A stretch of DNA of 64,000 bases from Eupeodes corollae. Lineage: Eukaryota > Arthropoda > Insecta > Diptera > Syrphidae. Where the stretch lies: the NCBI RefSeq assembly GCF_945859685.1, contig NC_079149.1:86295073-86359072 (forward strand), given 5' to 3'. A model generated the notes under the pieces. That model made no database searches and was not told where the DNA came from. It saw nothing but the letters and a program-made list of their open reading frames with translations. Of this stretch, positions 41,480 to 52,329 are shown one piece after another. The position numbers and the translations under genes are program-made. How positions within the stretch are numbered: the stretch's first letter is position 1; each line of letters opens with the position of its first letter.

Positions 41480-42094
41480 AACGTAAAATTTAACAGATTT
41501 ATTCAATGGGTAGATAAGGAGAAAATCATTCATGAATTTGAAGCGGGCTTCAGGAAGAACTATTCCACAATCGACCAAATATTAACGCTAACATGTTGAA
41601 ATCTGCAAGAAGAACCACAAAAAGCTTTACGCTTTTTTTATAGATTTTCGAGCAGCATTCGACTCTGTTTCTAGAGAGGCGCTTTTCTATAGGCTATATG
41701 GATATAGAATATCGACAAAATTAAAAAAACGTTTTGCAAACAATGTATACAAATAATATAGCTTCCGTTTGGGATGGAAACTTCTTGTCCGAACGTTTTG
41801 AGACTGCAATGGGTGTGAAGCAAGGCTCTTTATATTATATATAAACGACATAACGAAGATAGTAAGAGGTGGGATTGTGATAGACCGAACAAGTATTCCA
41901 ACGCTTATGTTTGCAGATGATATCGTTTTTCTCGCAGATACTGTAGAATGTATGCAGTTTATGATAAAGCGGCTTGATGGCTTTTGCAATACTTGTAATC
42001 TCTCTGTAAACCTAACAAAATGCAAAATTATGATGATATTTAGAAATGGTGGCGGAAGATACAGTCGAAATGTAAAGTGGAATTCGCAAGATAA
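41480..42094 (+). pseudogene. LINE reverse transcriptase fragment, left of RTE insertion
   Basis: Reads EAGFRKNYSTIDQI, FIDFRAAFDSVSREALFYRL (after frame change), YINDITKIVRGGIVIDRT, MFADDIVFLADTVECMQFMI and NLTKCKIMMIFRNGG, with frameshifts and a deletion ahead of the INDI motif. The catalytic ADD remains. The clade is uncertain. The sequence is cut at 42094 by the RTE-like element and continues at 45464. Confidence 0.75.
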
Positions 42095-45000
42095 CTTACT
42101 TACTTAAGGTGGCGCTACAGTCCTGTGTGAACTAGGGCCTCACCCAACAAACTTCTCCATCTAGCTCGGTCCCTAGCTAGATGTCTCCAGTTTCGCGCTC
42201 CAAGTTGGGTGAGGTCACCTTCCACTTGTGCGCGCCACCTGATCCGCGGTCTTCCTCTACTGCGCTGTACTGTGGGTGCGGATTCGAAGACTTTCCGGGC
42301 CGGAGCATTGGTTTCCATGCGCTCTACGTGACCCAGCCATCTTAGTCGTTGGACTTTTACTCTTCTTGCTAAGTCTACGTCGCTGTACAGCCCGTACAGT
42401 TCGTCGTTCCATCTTCTCCTCCACTCCCCTTCGATGCATACGGGACCGTAGATCACACGAAGAACTTTTCTCTCGAAGCGACCCAAGGTGCTTTCATCCG
42501 CTTTTGTCATGGTCCATGCTTCTGCACCGTATAGCAGGACGGGGATGATAAGGGTCTTATATAACAACACTTTGGTCCCTCGAGAGAGGACATTACTACT
42601 CAATTGCTTTCTTAGTCCAAAGAAACAGCGGTTAGCAAGAGTTATTCTGCGTTTGATCTCAGCGCTGGTGTTGTTTTCAGCGTTTACAGCGGAGCCTAGG
42701 TAGACGAAGTCCTTGACTACCTCAAAGGTACGTCTGTCGATTGTGACGTTTTGACCAAAACGTCGGTGTTGTATGTCCTTTCTAGACGACAGCATGTACT
42801 TTGTTTTGCCCTCATTAACCGTTAAACCCATTTTTGCCGTCTCTGCCTCAATACTCACAAAAGCCCCATTGACATCACGCTGAGTTCTTTCGATTATGTC
42901 AATGTCATCAGCATATGCCAGTAATTGGACAGACTTTTGAAAGATAGTGCCTCTAGTGTTGACGTGTGAGCTCTGCACTATTCTTTCAAGCACGATGTTA
43001 AAAAAATCGCATGACAGCGCATCACCTTGTCTAAAACCTTTTTTGACATCAAAAGGTTCTGTTAAGTTGTTTCCAACCTTTATGGAGCAGCGTGAATTCT
43101 CCATGGTCATCCTGCACAAACGGACGAGTTTGGCAGGGATGCCAAAACTAGACATGGCTTTATACAGCTCGTCCCTGTAGATGCTGTCATATGCGGCCTT
43201 GAAATCGATGAAAAGATGGTGGGTGTCGATTTGGTGCTCTTGAGTTTATTCCAGGATCTGCCGTAATGTGAATATTTGATCAACTGTGGACTTTCCTGGT
43301 CTAAAACCACACTGATAAGGACCTATCAGGTTGTTGACGATGGGCTTTAGACGTTCACATATTATGGCAGAGAAGATTTTATAGGCGATGTTAAGTAGAC
43401 TTATTCCTCTATAGTTGGTGCAGTTTAGAGGGTCTCCTTTTTTCAGGATCGGGCAAACAATACTGAGGTTCCATTCATCGGGCATGTTTTCTTCCGACCA
43501 TATCTTACAGATAAGTTGGTGCATGCTCCTAACCAACTTATCTCCAGCTGCTTTAAAGAGCTCGGCATTCAAGCCATCTGCTCCAGCGGCTTTATTAGAC
43601 TTCAACTTAGATATGGCAATCTTTACTTCGTCTAAGTCGGGAGGACGGGATTGTTGGCTTTCGTCGTCTATATCGAATGGGTCATCCTGCCTGACAGCGG
43701 GATTCAGTTCTTCGTCGCCGTTATACAGTCTGCAAAAGTGGTCCTTCCATATCCTCAGCATTGACTGCGGTTCCACTATGATGTTTCCACTTTCGTCTTT
43801 GCAGCCTTCGGTTCTAGGTTTATGTACCTGTGAATTTCGTTTCACCTGTTCATAAAACTTTCGAACCTCATTCCTGCTTTTATACCTCTCAACATCTTCG
43901 ACCGCACGCTTCTCATGCCCTCTCTTTTTCCTTCTGAAAAGTCAGCGTTCCTCTCGCCTCTTCTGCTCATAGAGCTCACGAGCAGCTCTCGTCCTTTTAT
44001 GCAGCGCCGCTTTGCGTGCCTGTTGTTTGGCTGCATTTGCCTGCCGACATTCCTCATCAAACCAGGGGTTCCTTGTTGGTGGCTGTTTGAAACCCAGCAC
44101 ATCAGAGGCGGCTTCTCTGATTGCATCTTGGCAATGTTGCCACTGGTTTTCGATACATTGTGTTGGCGGCAGAGAACTTCGAGAGAGGTTACTTGTCACT
44201 CGGTCGGAAAAGGATTTGGCGATCTCTGGCGATTGTAGCCGTTCGACGTTGTATCTTCTCCCAGCACCTCCCTGTTTTGCCTTGGGTCTGGAAATCCGAA
44301 GTGCTACCCTGGCTACAACGAGGTAGTGGTCCGAGTCGATGTTAGCTCCTCGGAAAGTTCGTACATCCATAATGCTGGAAGCGTGTCTGGCGTCGATCGC
44401 AATATGGTCAATCTGGTTGACGGTAGATTGATCTGGAGAAGTCCAAGTTCCTTTGTGGATGTTGAGGTGTGGAAAACGCGTACTGGCTACCATGACGTTT
44501 CGCCCCGCAGCAAAATCTATGAGCCTGAATCCATTATCGGAAGTGTTGTCGTGCAGGCTGTTTTTCCCGATTATTCCACCAAAGATGTCTTCCCTTCCTA
44601 GCTTGGCATTAAAATCGCCCAGGACTATTTTAATATCGTAGCTAGGGCACTGCTCATATGTTTTGTCTAAGAGCTCGAAGAACATATCTTTGGTGTTGTC
44701 GTCTTTCTCTTCTGTGGGGGCGTGCGCGCATATCAGGCTAATGTTGCCGAATTTAGCCTTGATGCGTATGGTCATGAGGCGCTCATTGATGCACCTATAG
44801 CTCAAGACTTCTTGCCTAAGTCTGGCTCCAATGACGAATCCGCATCCAAATAAGCGCTGTTGGTTTTCGTGGTAGCAGTCACCATAGTAAATATCGCAGT
44901 TTTTCATCCTCTTTTTGCCCGGCCCATCCCATCGTATTTCCTGGATGGCGGTGATATCTGCTTTATATCGTTCTAGGGCCTCCGCTAATTCTTCGGCCGC

Positions 45001-45463
45001 ACGTGGTCTGTTAAGGGACCTAACATTCCACGTGCATATCCGAAGTTCGTTGTCCTTTATTCGTTTGCGTTGGTTGTCAACTCCAAGGATGGGGAGCCGG
45101 ATAAAACCGCTCCTTACAGGCCTGGGCTCCGAATAAGTCGAAGAAGCCCTATAAGGTGTTCACTCAGTAGTTCAACCTTACTGGAACTGTAGACGCCACC
45201 GTTGATTCCATCTCGGGAATTCCTCCGCTGCCGTCTGGATAAGGAGAGGTGCCTTAGTGGAAACACCTCTCCCCACCTCTCTCGTTTGCTGCCCCCAACA
45301 ACTTTCCACTGGGGTTGGAACCCAATCTCCAGTTGAGGTACTAGGCACCCGATGTTCACCACGTGGAGGTGAGAGTAGGAGTTGATAGACAGAGGTTGGT
45401 TTTAAGAAAAAACCTATGGACGCTTGTGTCCTCTTGAATGCACATGTCTACCATTTGAACATC
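42095..45463 (-). mobile_element. RTE-like non-LTR retrotransposon, copy 2 (nearly full length)
   Basis: A perfect 13-bp target duplication, attcgcaagataa (42082-42094 and 45464-45476), defines a 3369-bp element. Its 3' end (left) finishes gcgccaccttaag-taagtaag, a short tandem tail in place of poly(A). It has no ORF1 with zinc knuckles, only a short upstream frame (45362-45114) and one long endonuclease/reverse transcriptase frame. The target is a LINE fragment. Confidence 0.92.
42115..45159 (-). pseudogene. RTE-like endonuclease/reverse transcriptase with two stops
   Basis: A single frame of about 1014 codons runs from 45159 to the natural stop at 42115, broken only by TGA at 43942-43944 and TAA at 43246-43248. 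Motifs in order are: ICTWNVRSLNRPR (endonuclease start, near 45036), AIQEIRWDG, IVLGDFNAKLGREDIFGG, DSDHYLVVARVA, KAAGADGLNAELF, CTNYRGISLLNIAYKI, GFRPGKSTVDQIFTLRQILE, HHLFIDFKAAYDSIY, GFRQGDALSCDFF, LLAYADDIDII (catalytic) and VYLGSAVNAENN. In copy 1 the TGA position is CGA, so a CpG-type C to T change made that stop. Neither stop hits a motif. Confidence 0.88.
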
Positions 45464-46620
45464 ATTCGCAAGATAAACCCATTGAAATTTTTCGAGAATA
45501 CTAGTACCTTGGAGCCTTTATCACCCCTAATGTTAGCTTAAACAAACATCTTAAAAACAAGTTATCTGAAGCTAAACGCTTGATCTGTTCACTTTGGGGC
45601 AAATGCATAAGTAATAGACATGTAAGTTAGCTATTCCAATCGACAGCATCCACAATTCTTTTATATGGAGCCCAAGTGTAGGGATACTGTTCATTTGAAG
45701 CAGTTGACAAATTTTTGCGCTACTTTCTTAAGCGAATATTTAGATTACCAAATAGTACCCCCAACTACATGTAGTACCCGTAGTATGATGGTTAGTGCGT
45801 TGGACTGTCATGCCAGAGGTCTTGGGTTCGATCCCTGCCTATCCCATCTAAAGTCTTTTCACGGGTACTGCCTCTTGCGAGGAACTGACAAATTCTCCAA
45901 GGGTAATTCTTGTCATGAAAAAGTGCTTTCTCAAATTAGCCGTTCGGATTCGGCATATAAACTGTAGGTCCCCTCCATTTCTGACAACATTACTCGCACA
46001 CAGGAATGGTTGAGAGTTGTAAGTCACTAGGCCCTAGTTCTCAACGGACTGTTGCACCACCCAATTTTTAAAGGCTCCTATGTTTTGTAACACATTAAAA
46101 ATGCATTTCAATAACATGGTAAAAGTTATTGCGATGGAGAAAGAAAGGTTACCTAAAAAAGTCCTTAAGCATATTATAAGAACAAAAGGAAATCTAATAC
46201 AAGAATGGAAGCGTCTAGCTTCTGAATGTAGAGTAGCCCTTGACATTAAGCCAGATCTTAATTCTGAATCACTAAGAAGACAGTTTGATAATTTATTAGA
46301 AAAAAATTAGCAACACTGTATATCAAAAATATGTCAATGAACCCCAAGCTTCTCAATACTGTAGCAAACTTAAATACAATCTGGAAGAACAAACAAATCT
46401 TTTAAACTGCTATACAACTGATAAAATAAGCACTATTCTTAAAATGATAGGAGAATTTGTTAATTTGAATTACATTCCACACCGACCAGAACTACCTATA
46501 TTATGCAACACATGTAATATGAACGTAAGGGAAGACGTCTTACAGTTTCTAGCAATATGTCCAATTTTAAAGGTAATTCGAAAACAATTTTTCGGTTCAT
46601 ATTTTCTGCCATCGATATAT
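45464..46620 (+). pseudogene. LINE reverse transcriptase fragment, right of RTE insertion
   Basis: Continues the fragment ending at 42094: YLGAFITPNVSLNKHLKNKL, SEAKRLICSLWGK, TILYGAQVWGYCSFEAVDKF, LRYFLKRIFRLPNSTPNYM. A SINE (45775-46065) then interrupts it. After that come NTLKMHFNNMVKVIAMEKER and EWKRLASECRVALDI, and later a cysteine-rich end (LCNTCNMN, frameshifted). Two separate insertions thus split one old LINE. Confidence 0.7.
45775..46065 (+). mobile_element. tRNA-derived SINE, copy C
   Basis: The plus-strand copy starts gtacccgtagtatgatggtt, then agtgcgttgg and the B box GGTTCGATCCC (about 45825). The body blocks are shared with copy B, and the tail is ggccctagttctcaacggac, tgttgcaccaccc. 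It lies only about 310 bp from the RTE-like element whose tail it resembles. Confidence 0.87.
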
Positions 46621-46914
46621 TAAACGGATAACTAGCCTAGGACCTATTGTAAATACAACTACACCGTAAGCTCACTTCACTAGAGAAAACGCATACAAAT
46701 AATATAAATATAAATCAAAGACTTAACATTTTATATAAATCAATTCCAATCTGGTAGACGGGCTTGGACCAAACCAAAATAGACTTAGAAAACTATAATT
46801 GCTTGTAACTTTTGTAATGAAATAAAGTCAATATTACTGCTATTACATTACTACTACTTAAAAACGTAACAAAATTTACCGACGATTTATTTCTAGTACC
46901 CTGCTACTTCATGC

Positions 46915-47105
46915 TCCTTCATTGGGTTAATAATTCACCTATCGGATCGTTCCTCTATAGTACCTATTAGATTGTTTCAAGCCTAAAAACCTCATAATAA
47001 ATGATGATGTGCCCCACGCCTCTGGTCTCTCTGCAACGCTCTTGACACACTGTAGATCTCCTGTCTACAACATCTAATCCAATACAATGTTTCGCTGTTC
47101 CCCCT
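46915..47105 (+). pseudogene. LINE reverse transcriptase fragment
   Basis: The sequence cttcattgggttaataattc, acctatcggatcgttc, later agatctcctgtctacaac, and tctaatccaatacaat matches 59990-60160 of the LINE at 59.3-60.9 kb, where it encodes an LHWISNYLSDRS segment through INDLLSAI. It is heavily decayed. Confidence 0.65.
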
Positions 47106-47344
47106 TTAATCTGGCTTATGTCCTCAAGACTTATATACAGCTAAGAGCAATAAAATAATAGTGGTTACTGAAATTAAGTATGCCTCTGAGTTGGTTAAAA
47201 TACAATACAGCGGTTAGTTTAGGTTATAGTGGCTGTCCAAGATGGAAACGGACACAATTAGGCCAGTTTAATGGTTTATTGTGATACCACATGAATCTTG
47301 AGGCTTCCTCCTAAGCTCAATGGAACCAGTTTAAGTCCCTTACG

Positions 47345-47600
47345 AAACGTGAGGGGCTAATTATACTGATATGATTTAGATCGTTAAAGAAGAATTCTCC
47401 TAGGTAATTCTTGCGTTTTCGAGCCAGAGCAGGGCATGTGCAGAGAAGACGAAGAACTGTTTCTTCCTCGTCCATACAGCTTCTGCAAGTCATTTGAGAA
47501 TACGCCTAGTCTCGTGGCGTGCTTTCCTATTAGACAGTGTCCGGTTATGACTTCTATTATCAAGCTTATATACGATCTTTGTATATACACCTACATACTT
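47345..47600 (-). pseudogene. LOA-like LINE ORF2 C-terminus
   Basis: The minus strand reads ITGHCLIGKHATRLGVFSND, then (frame change) CRSCMDEEETVLRLLCTCPA, LARKRKNYLGEFFFNDLN. This GHCxIGxHAxRLG, C-x2-C, H/L-x4-CPAL ending is typical of LOA/R1-like ORF2 proteins. The last 45 bp match the tail at 17455-17515, so both belong to one family. Confidence 0.72.
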
Positions 47601-47779
47601 ACTTTGTTATTAAATAACAAAATATGATTTATCCATTCGAAAATTTATATTTTTCCGTTTAATATATGATACAACTAAACTTTCAAGAGGAATGAAATGG
47701 TAGTGCGATACTAAAAAATACATTATTTGAAAAAATAACGGTATATTTCAAAATATTTGTTTAAATAAACTTAATACGT

Positions 47780-48790
47780 AGTAGCATGACCATGATTTTT
47801 GATAACGGGTCAACAAAGCCTTTTCATGATATCTATAGGGCATTGACATCTCTTCAATAGTATAGTCTGCCACGCGTGATGAACAACAGCCAAAAGTTCG
47901 TTGTTGTTGTTGGCTTTCTTAATGTCTGCCCACAGGTTTTCTATTGGATTGAGGTCAGGAGATTGACCAATCCATAACCTCAATTCCATTGTCGCGAAGC
48001 CATTCCTTAGCCAACTTACTCGTACGCTTTGGAACGTTATCTTGCTGTAATATCCATTTTAGCGGCATGTCATCTTCTGCAAAGGGCAGCATCGTATTCT
48101 GCAGTATTTCGACGTAAGCGTGCTTGTCCATTATGCCATCGATTTTATGGATTGGACACCTCTGCAGGAAAAGCAGCCCCAAACCATAATACTAGACCTG
48201 CCATGCTTCGCCGTCTTAATGGGATCATATTCTGTATTAGGGGCGCCTTACATACTGACGGGAGCCATTACCTCCATATAAAATAGTTTTGGATTCATCA
48301 GTCCATAAAATATTTCTCCACTTGTGAGTGGGACAAGTGAGATGTTCTTTGGCAAATTGAAGACGTCGGGTCACATGACTTTTCTTCAAAAGTGGCACCT
48401 GTGAACACCACAGGCAAGGTTTAGCTCGTCGCGGATTTCTATAGCAGACATTGTTGGTCGATTTTTAAAACAACGAGTGACCTGTCGAACTTTAGCCTCT
48501 GAAAGAATCCGCTTTTTACCACGTTTTTGATTTCTTTTTTTGTAGGTGATCGCATCATTGGGGCTGAGAAGCGGACTAGTTTGTACACCTCCTTGTAGGC
48601 CTTGCCTTGTTTTGTAAAATTTTGAATCAAAGTTCTTTTTTCTTCGCTACAATGTTTTCCTCGTCCCACTAAATTATGAACAGTCCAATTATTTTTGTTT
48701 AATACAACAAAAAACTTCAAAATTAATATTAACTTACTTTTTGTACTATTAATGGAATATTTTGTTGTAAATTCAATATTCATAAATTTG
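47780..48790 (-). mobile_element. Tc1-like transposon remnant D
   Basis: On the minus strand a helix-turn-helix part (GRGKHCSEEKRTLIQNFTKQ, GKAYKEVYKLVRFSAPMM) is followed by a gap. Then come IDGIMDKHAYVEILQNTMLP, FAEDDMPLKWILQQDNVPKR (catalytic Asp; the usual DPKH is now VPKR) and EVMDWSIS-stop-PQSN, where the PDLNPIEN box is decayed. It is of the same general type as remnant C. Ends are not clear. Confidence 0.78.
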
Positions 48791-49029
48791 TATGCTTGTC
48801 GCTACTATTTTATTGCTCGCTTAGAAAAATAAAACAAGCGGTGAATAATAACGGTTAAAGTTTGACACCTGAAAAGCAAAGTCAGGGTTGTCACACATAA
48901 GCGTTAATGAAATAATGCATAATGGAGACCGATGCGATGGTGCACAGTACGCGAAATGTGTAGTAGAATTAATTCAACTAACAGGCTACTATTTCATTGC
49001 TCGTAGCTGAATGTTCAAAGCTTGAGTGT

Positions 49030-49303
49030 GAAACGAGGCAACAGGGAGGGTATGGGTAGGAGAGGGACGGGCGAGGAAGGATTCTTCAGGAGAAGGACTT
49101 GGGCGGAATCGGGGAAGGGAAGGATTGTCCAGCTACGGTGGCAAGACCCCCCCATCCGACGAGTACAGCTGAGCAACGCAAGCATGCCGCAGCTACCGTA
49201 GCGGACAATCCTTCACTTCCCCGATTCCGCCCAAGTCCTTCTCCTGAAGAATCCTTCCTCGCCCGTCCCTCTCCTACCCATACCCTCCCTGTTGCCTCGT
49301 TTC
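49030..49303. repeat. GC-rich hairpin with 110-bp arms
   Basis: The left arm 49030-49139 and right arm 49195-49303 are inverted copies that differ, by my reading, at one base and one single-base indel. The 55-bp loop is unique. The arms are far richer in G and C than the flanks (gaggcaacagggagggtatg; acgggcgaggaagg). There is no clear protein and no target duplication at the edges. A transcript would fold into a long near-perfect duplex. Confidence 0.93.
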
Positions 49304-49439
49304 AAATGTAACTCCAATCTCTGGGCTGGTGCTCCTGTAACTTATATGGATATTATTGATCATAGAGTAGGTATTATTTAATTAGTTATAGTATCGTCAT
49401 TGGATCATTTCGGTAGCTTAATCATCCACATAAAGTTTT

Positions 49440-49805
49440 TTTGTCTCACCATTTTTACCTTTATTTTAAAGGTTTATGCTCTAGAAAAATAGCCAGCTGC
49501 ATTCCTCACCTTAAACAGTTCAACCGTAATACTCGTGGTTCTAGAAATTCTAATCAATACACGCTCAAGCTCAAGCTCGTCGTATTTTCAAGTACAGATA
49601 TCCGTCCTTTAGCCTTACCAACCGAATTTGGATGCCTTACCACACTCTGTCTTTCCCAATCATTGCAGTATGTATTCAGAAATTCAAAATCAAGGTCCAC
49701 CAACACTTCCTTTCAAACCCTCTCTCCCTTTTCTAATGCTTAAATTCTGTAATAAGGGTAGTCATATCCCCTTGAGTGTGCTCTCATTATTATACGTCAT
49801 AAATT
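49440..49805 (+). pseudogene. LINE 3' fragment
   Basis: Decoded pieces FYLYFKGLCSRKIASCIPHL and KQFNRNTRGSRNSNQYTLKL, and the 3' region ending aataagggtagtcatatccc, match 60490-60860. It is the C-terminus and 3' UTR of that LINE family, with the internal frame damaged. Confidence 0.7.
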
Positions 49806-50063
49806 AATAAAATAATCCGTTAAGAACTAATAGCTAGCGACTTACAACTCTCGACCATTCGTGTGTGCGAGTAATGTTATCAGTGATGGAGGGGACTCCC
49901 AGGCCAAACACGCCGGCTAATTTGAGAAAGCACTTTTGGAGTATTTGTAAAATCCTCGCTAGAGACAGTACCAGTAAACAAACCTTAAGAGGCACAGGCA
50001 GGTATCCAAGACCTCTGGCATTACAGTCCTACGCGCTAACCATCACGACACGAGTACTACAAT
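49806..50063 (-). mobile_element. tRNA-derived SINE, copy D
   Basis: Minus-strand copy, diverged: the tail (left) is partly lost (aatccgttaagaact), and the body blocks gtgtgcgagtaatgttatca and tttgagaaagcactttt are clear. The head at the right contains gttagcgcg and a damaged B box. Confidence 0.75.
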
Positions 50064-50259
50064 AAAACGTAATAGGGATGTTTTGTTCAAAGGAAATATA
50101 ACAAAAATCATTTTTAATAGTTGGACATAAATAAATAAATAAGTTTGAGATATACCTAAGCTAAGGATGATATATCGTATACCTACCCTTGAAACTCAGA
50201 ACATAATTGTAACTCAGAACATAATTATAAAACCTCCGCAAGCTAGGAATAGGCAAAGA

Positions 50260-51955
50260 AAGTTAAGTTAAGTTTCCAGCTGAATTGAATATTAATGAGC
50301 TAAACAGTAAATTTGTTTCTACACCTATAATAACTCTAAAAGACCATGTATCTCTTAATACCATAACTCAACCTTCTACAGACACTTTGTTCAATTTCGA
50401 TTGTGTGAACGCCTTAGACATAGTTGCATAAGTATAAAGTCCAATGCCACTGGTGCTGATGATTTGAATCCTATTTTCATTAAAGCTATTCTTAATTTGC
50501 TTCTGCCTTATTTTACAAATGTCAATCCTTACCACTGGCCTTTTCCCACATCAATGGAAAAAAGCAAAAATAATTCCCATCCCCAAAAACTCGCTTTACA
50601 ATGAATTTAAACCAATTTCAATACTTCCTTTTCTGCCTAAGGTCTGTGAAAGGATAATGCAAAAACAATTAAGCAACTTCGTCAGTCGCAACATCCTTTT
50701 AGTAGATGTTTAATCAGGTTTTCGTTCGCACCATAGCTGTATAACGGCACTAACTAAAATAATCGAAGACATACGGACTGAACTCGATATTGATAAAGTA
50801 ACTTTTTTAGTCCTATTAAGCTTTTCAAAAGCATTCGACATGGTGAATCACTCCATACTTCTGAATAAACTGCGTAACAGATTCAACATATCTTCAGAAG
50901 CTATTAAACTACTTTCTTCCTTTTATAAAACCTGTCCTTTGTGTTTAATTGACGACTGCGCTTTCACCCTAAACCAAGAACTAGAAAAGATATCCTACTG
51001 GGCGTCGTCGTGCAATGGGTTGGTTCTTAACGCAAGCAAATGCGAAAGCCTGGTTATATTAAAAAATGAATTAGACTTAACATACTCTCCTTCCATATTT
51101 TTAAACCAGAACCCATTAGAATTCGTAAATTCCAGTAAAAATCTAGGAGTAATCTTCAATAAAACATTGACCTGAAATGACCACATCAACAAATTAGTAG
51201 GTTAAACTTATGGAACGCTTAGAAAGCTGTGGACCGCCCAAAACATCACTCCATTTAAAACCAGACTAATGCTTGCAAGGACCCTTGTAATACCTATTCT
51301 CACTCATGGATGCGAAATTTTTTACAACTGCGATTCCATGAGCAAAAATAAATTAAACATAGCATTCATTCGGTACATCTTTGGGTTAAGAAGGTACGAC
51401 CATATTTCACATTTGCAAGAGATTCGGCTTAGTATGCCTTTAAATGACTTCATGAAGCTTCGAACATTGATACTGTTTTTTAAAATCTTGAAAACACGTC
51501 AATAAGCCTATCTCTTTGAAAAAATCAGAATGTCAATATGTTTGACCTCTGAAAGGCAATTTTTTCATCGCTGCACGTCGCCTCTGGAACTCACTTCAAA
51601 CTCGTTTGCGGGATATAAGTGATATGCATATTTTCCAAAAGAGTATTAAAATCTTCTTTTCGAACCCAAGCAACTAATTTAACTAAGCTACATATCTTCT
51701 CTTCTTAACTTTAACTAACTTAACTATCGTTTCTCTTTCTTTTCCTATTTCTATCATTTCTATTTTAACGTCAATTAATTTTATCGATAAATTATTATCA
51801 TTTTCTTTTTTTTTATTTAATTTAATTTTATATTATTTTCTTATCGTATTTAAAAAAAAAAATTAATTGTTATATAAAGTTTAGCCATAGGTTTTCATAA
51901 ATTTATAAGATATCTATTATCTTACAGTGTAAGCTTTATAAATAAATAAACTGAA
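50260..51955 (+). pseudogene. Jockey-like LINE remnant
   Basis: Reads TGLFPHQWKKAKIIPIPKNS, FKPISILPFLPKVCERIM, SGFRSHHSCITALTKIIEDI, LSFSKAFDMVNHSILLNKLR. After a deletion that removes the catalytic ADD box it continues QELEKISYWASSCNGLVLNA, SSKNLGVIFNKTLT, TLVIPILTHGCEIFYNCDSM and FIRYIFGLRRYDHIS, and it ends in an A-rich tail near aataaataaactgaa. Multiple stops make it inactive. Confidence 0.8.
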
Positions 51956-52300
51956 ATTGAAGAAGATCTCGAAATTCTAAGAACTTGGTTGTCTGTTCAT
52001 AAATTAATCCTTAGTGAAAAAACTAAAATAATGTCATTCAAAACTTCTAGTCATTAGCTTTGCAATTACAATTTTATATTCCATGGTTCGAATTGTAGAC
52101 AATTCACCTTTCCTTTACATAGTGGTAGACCTAATTTTTAAGCAGTTGGTTCTTGTTCCGATTCTTGTTTCAAAATTGATTCAGTGCACAGTTTTATATA
52201 TCTACTAGTTACAATTTATTTTAATCTTAACTGGAAAGATCATATATGCAATATAAAAATTTGATGCTTATACTAGAAAAATGTATCTGTTAAAACCATT
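51956..52300 (+). pseudogene. LINE fragment, left of I-like insertion
   Basis: Decoded DLEILRTWLSVHKLILSEKT and KIMSFKTSS, then FIYLLVTIYFNLNWKDHICN. This is the segment after the catalytic box in jockey-like reverse transcriptases. It appears to resume after 56032, so the I-like element inserted inside it. Confidence 0.6.
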
Positions 52301-52329
52301 CCACCATAAACCATAACACCAACTCAAGC

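Noticed and set aside
41877..42107. Independent small protein with an ADD motif
   Set aside because: It is the catalytic region of a broken LINE reverse transcriptase.
49099..49311. 70-residue open frame through the hairpin as a gene
   Set aside because: Its composition follows from the GC-rich palindrome, and both strands give similar Pro/Ser-rich frames with no domain.
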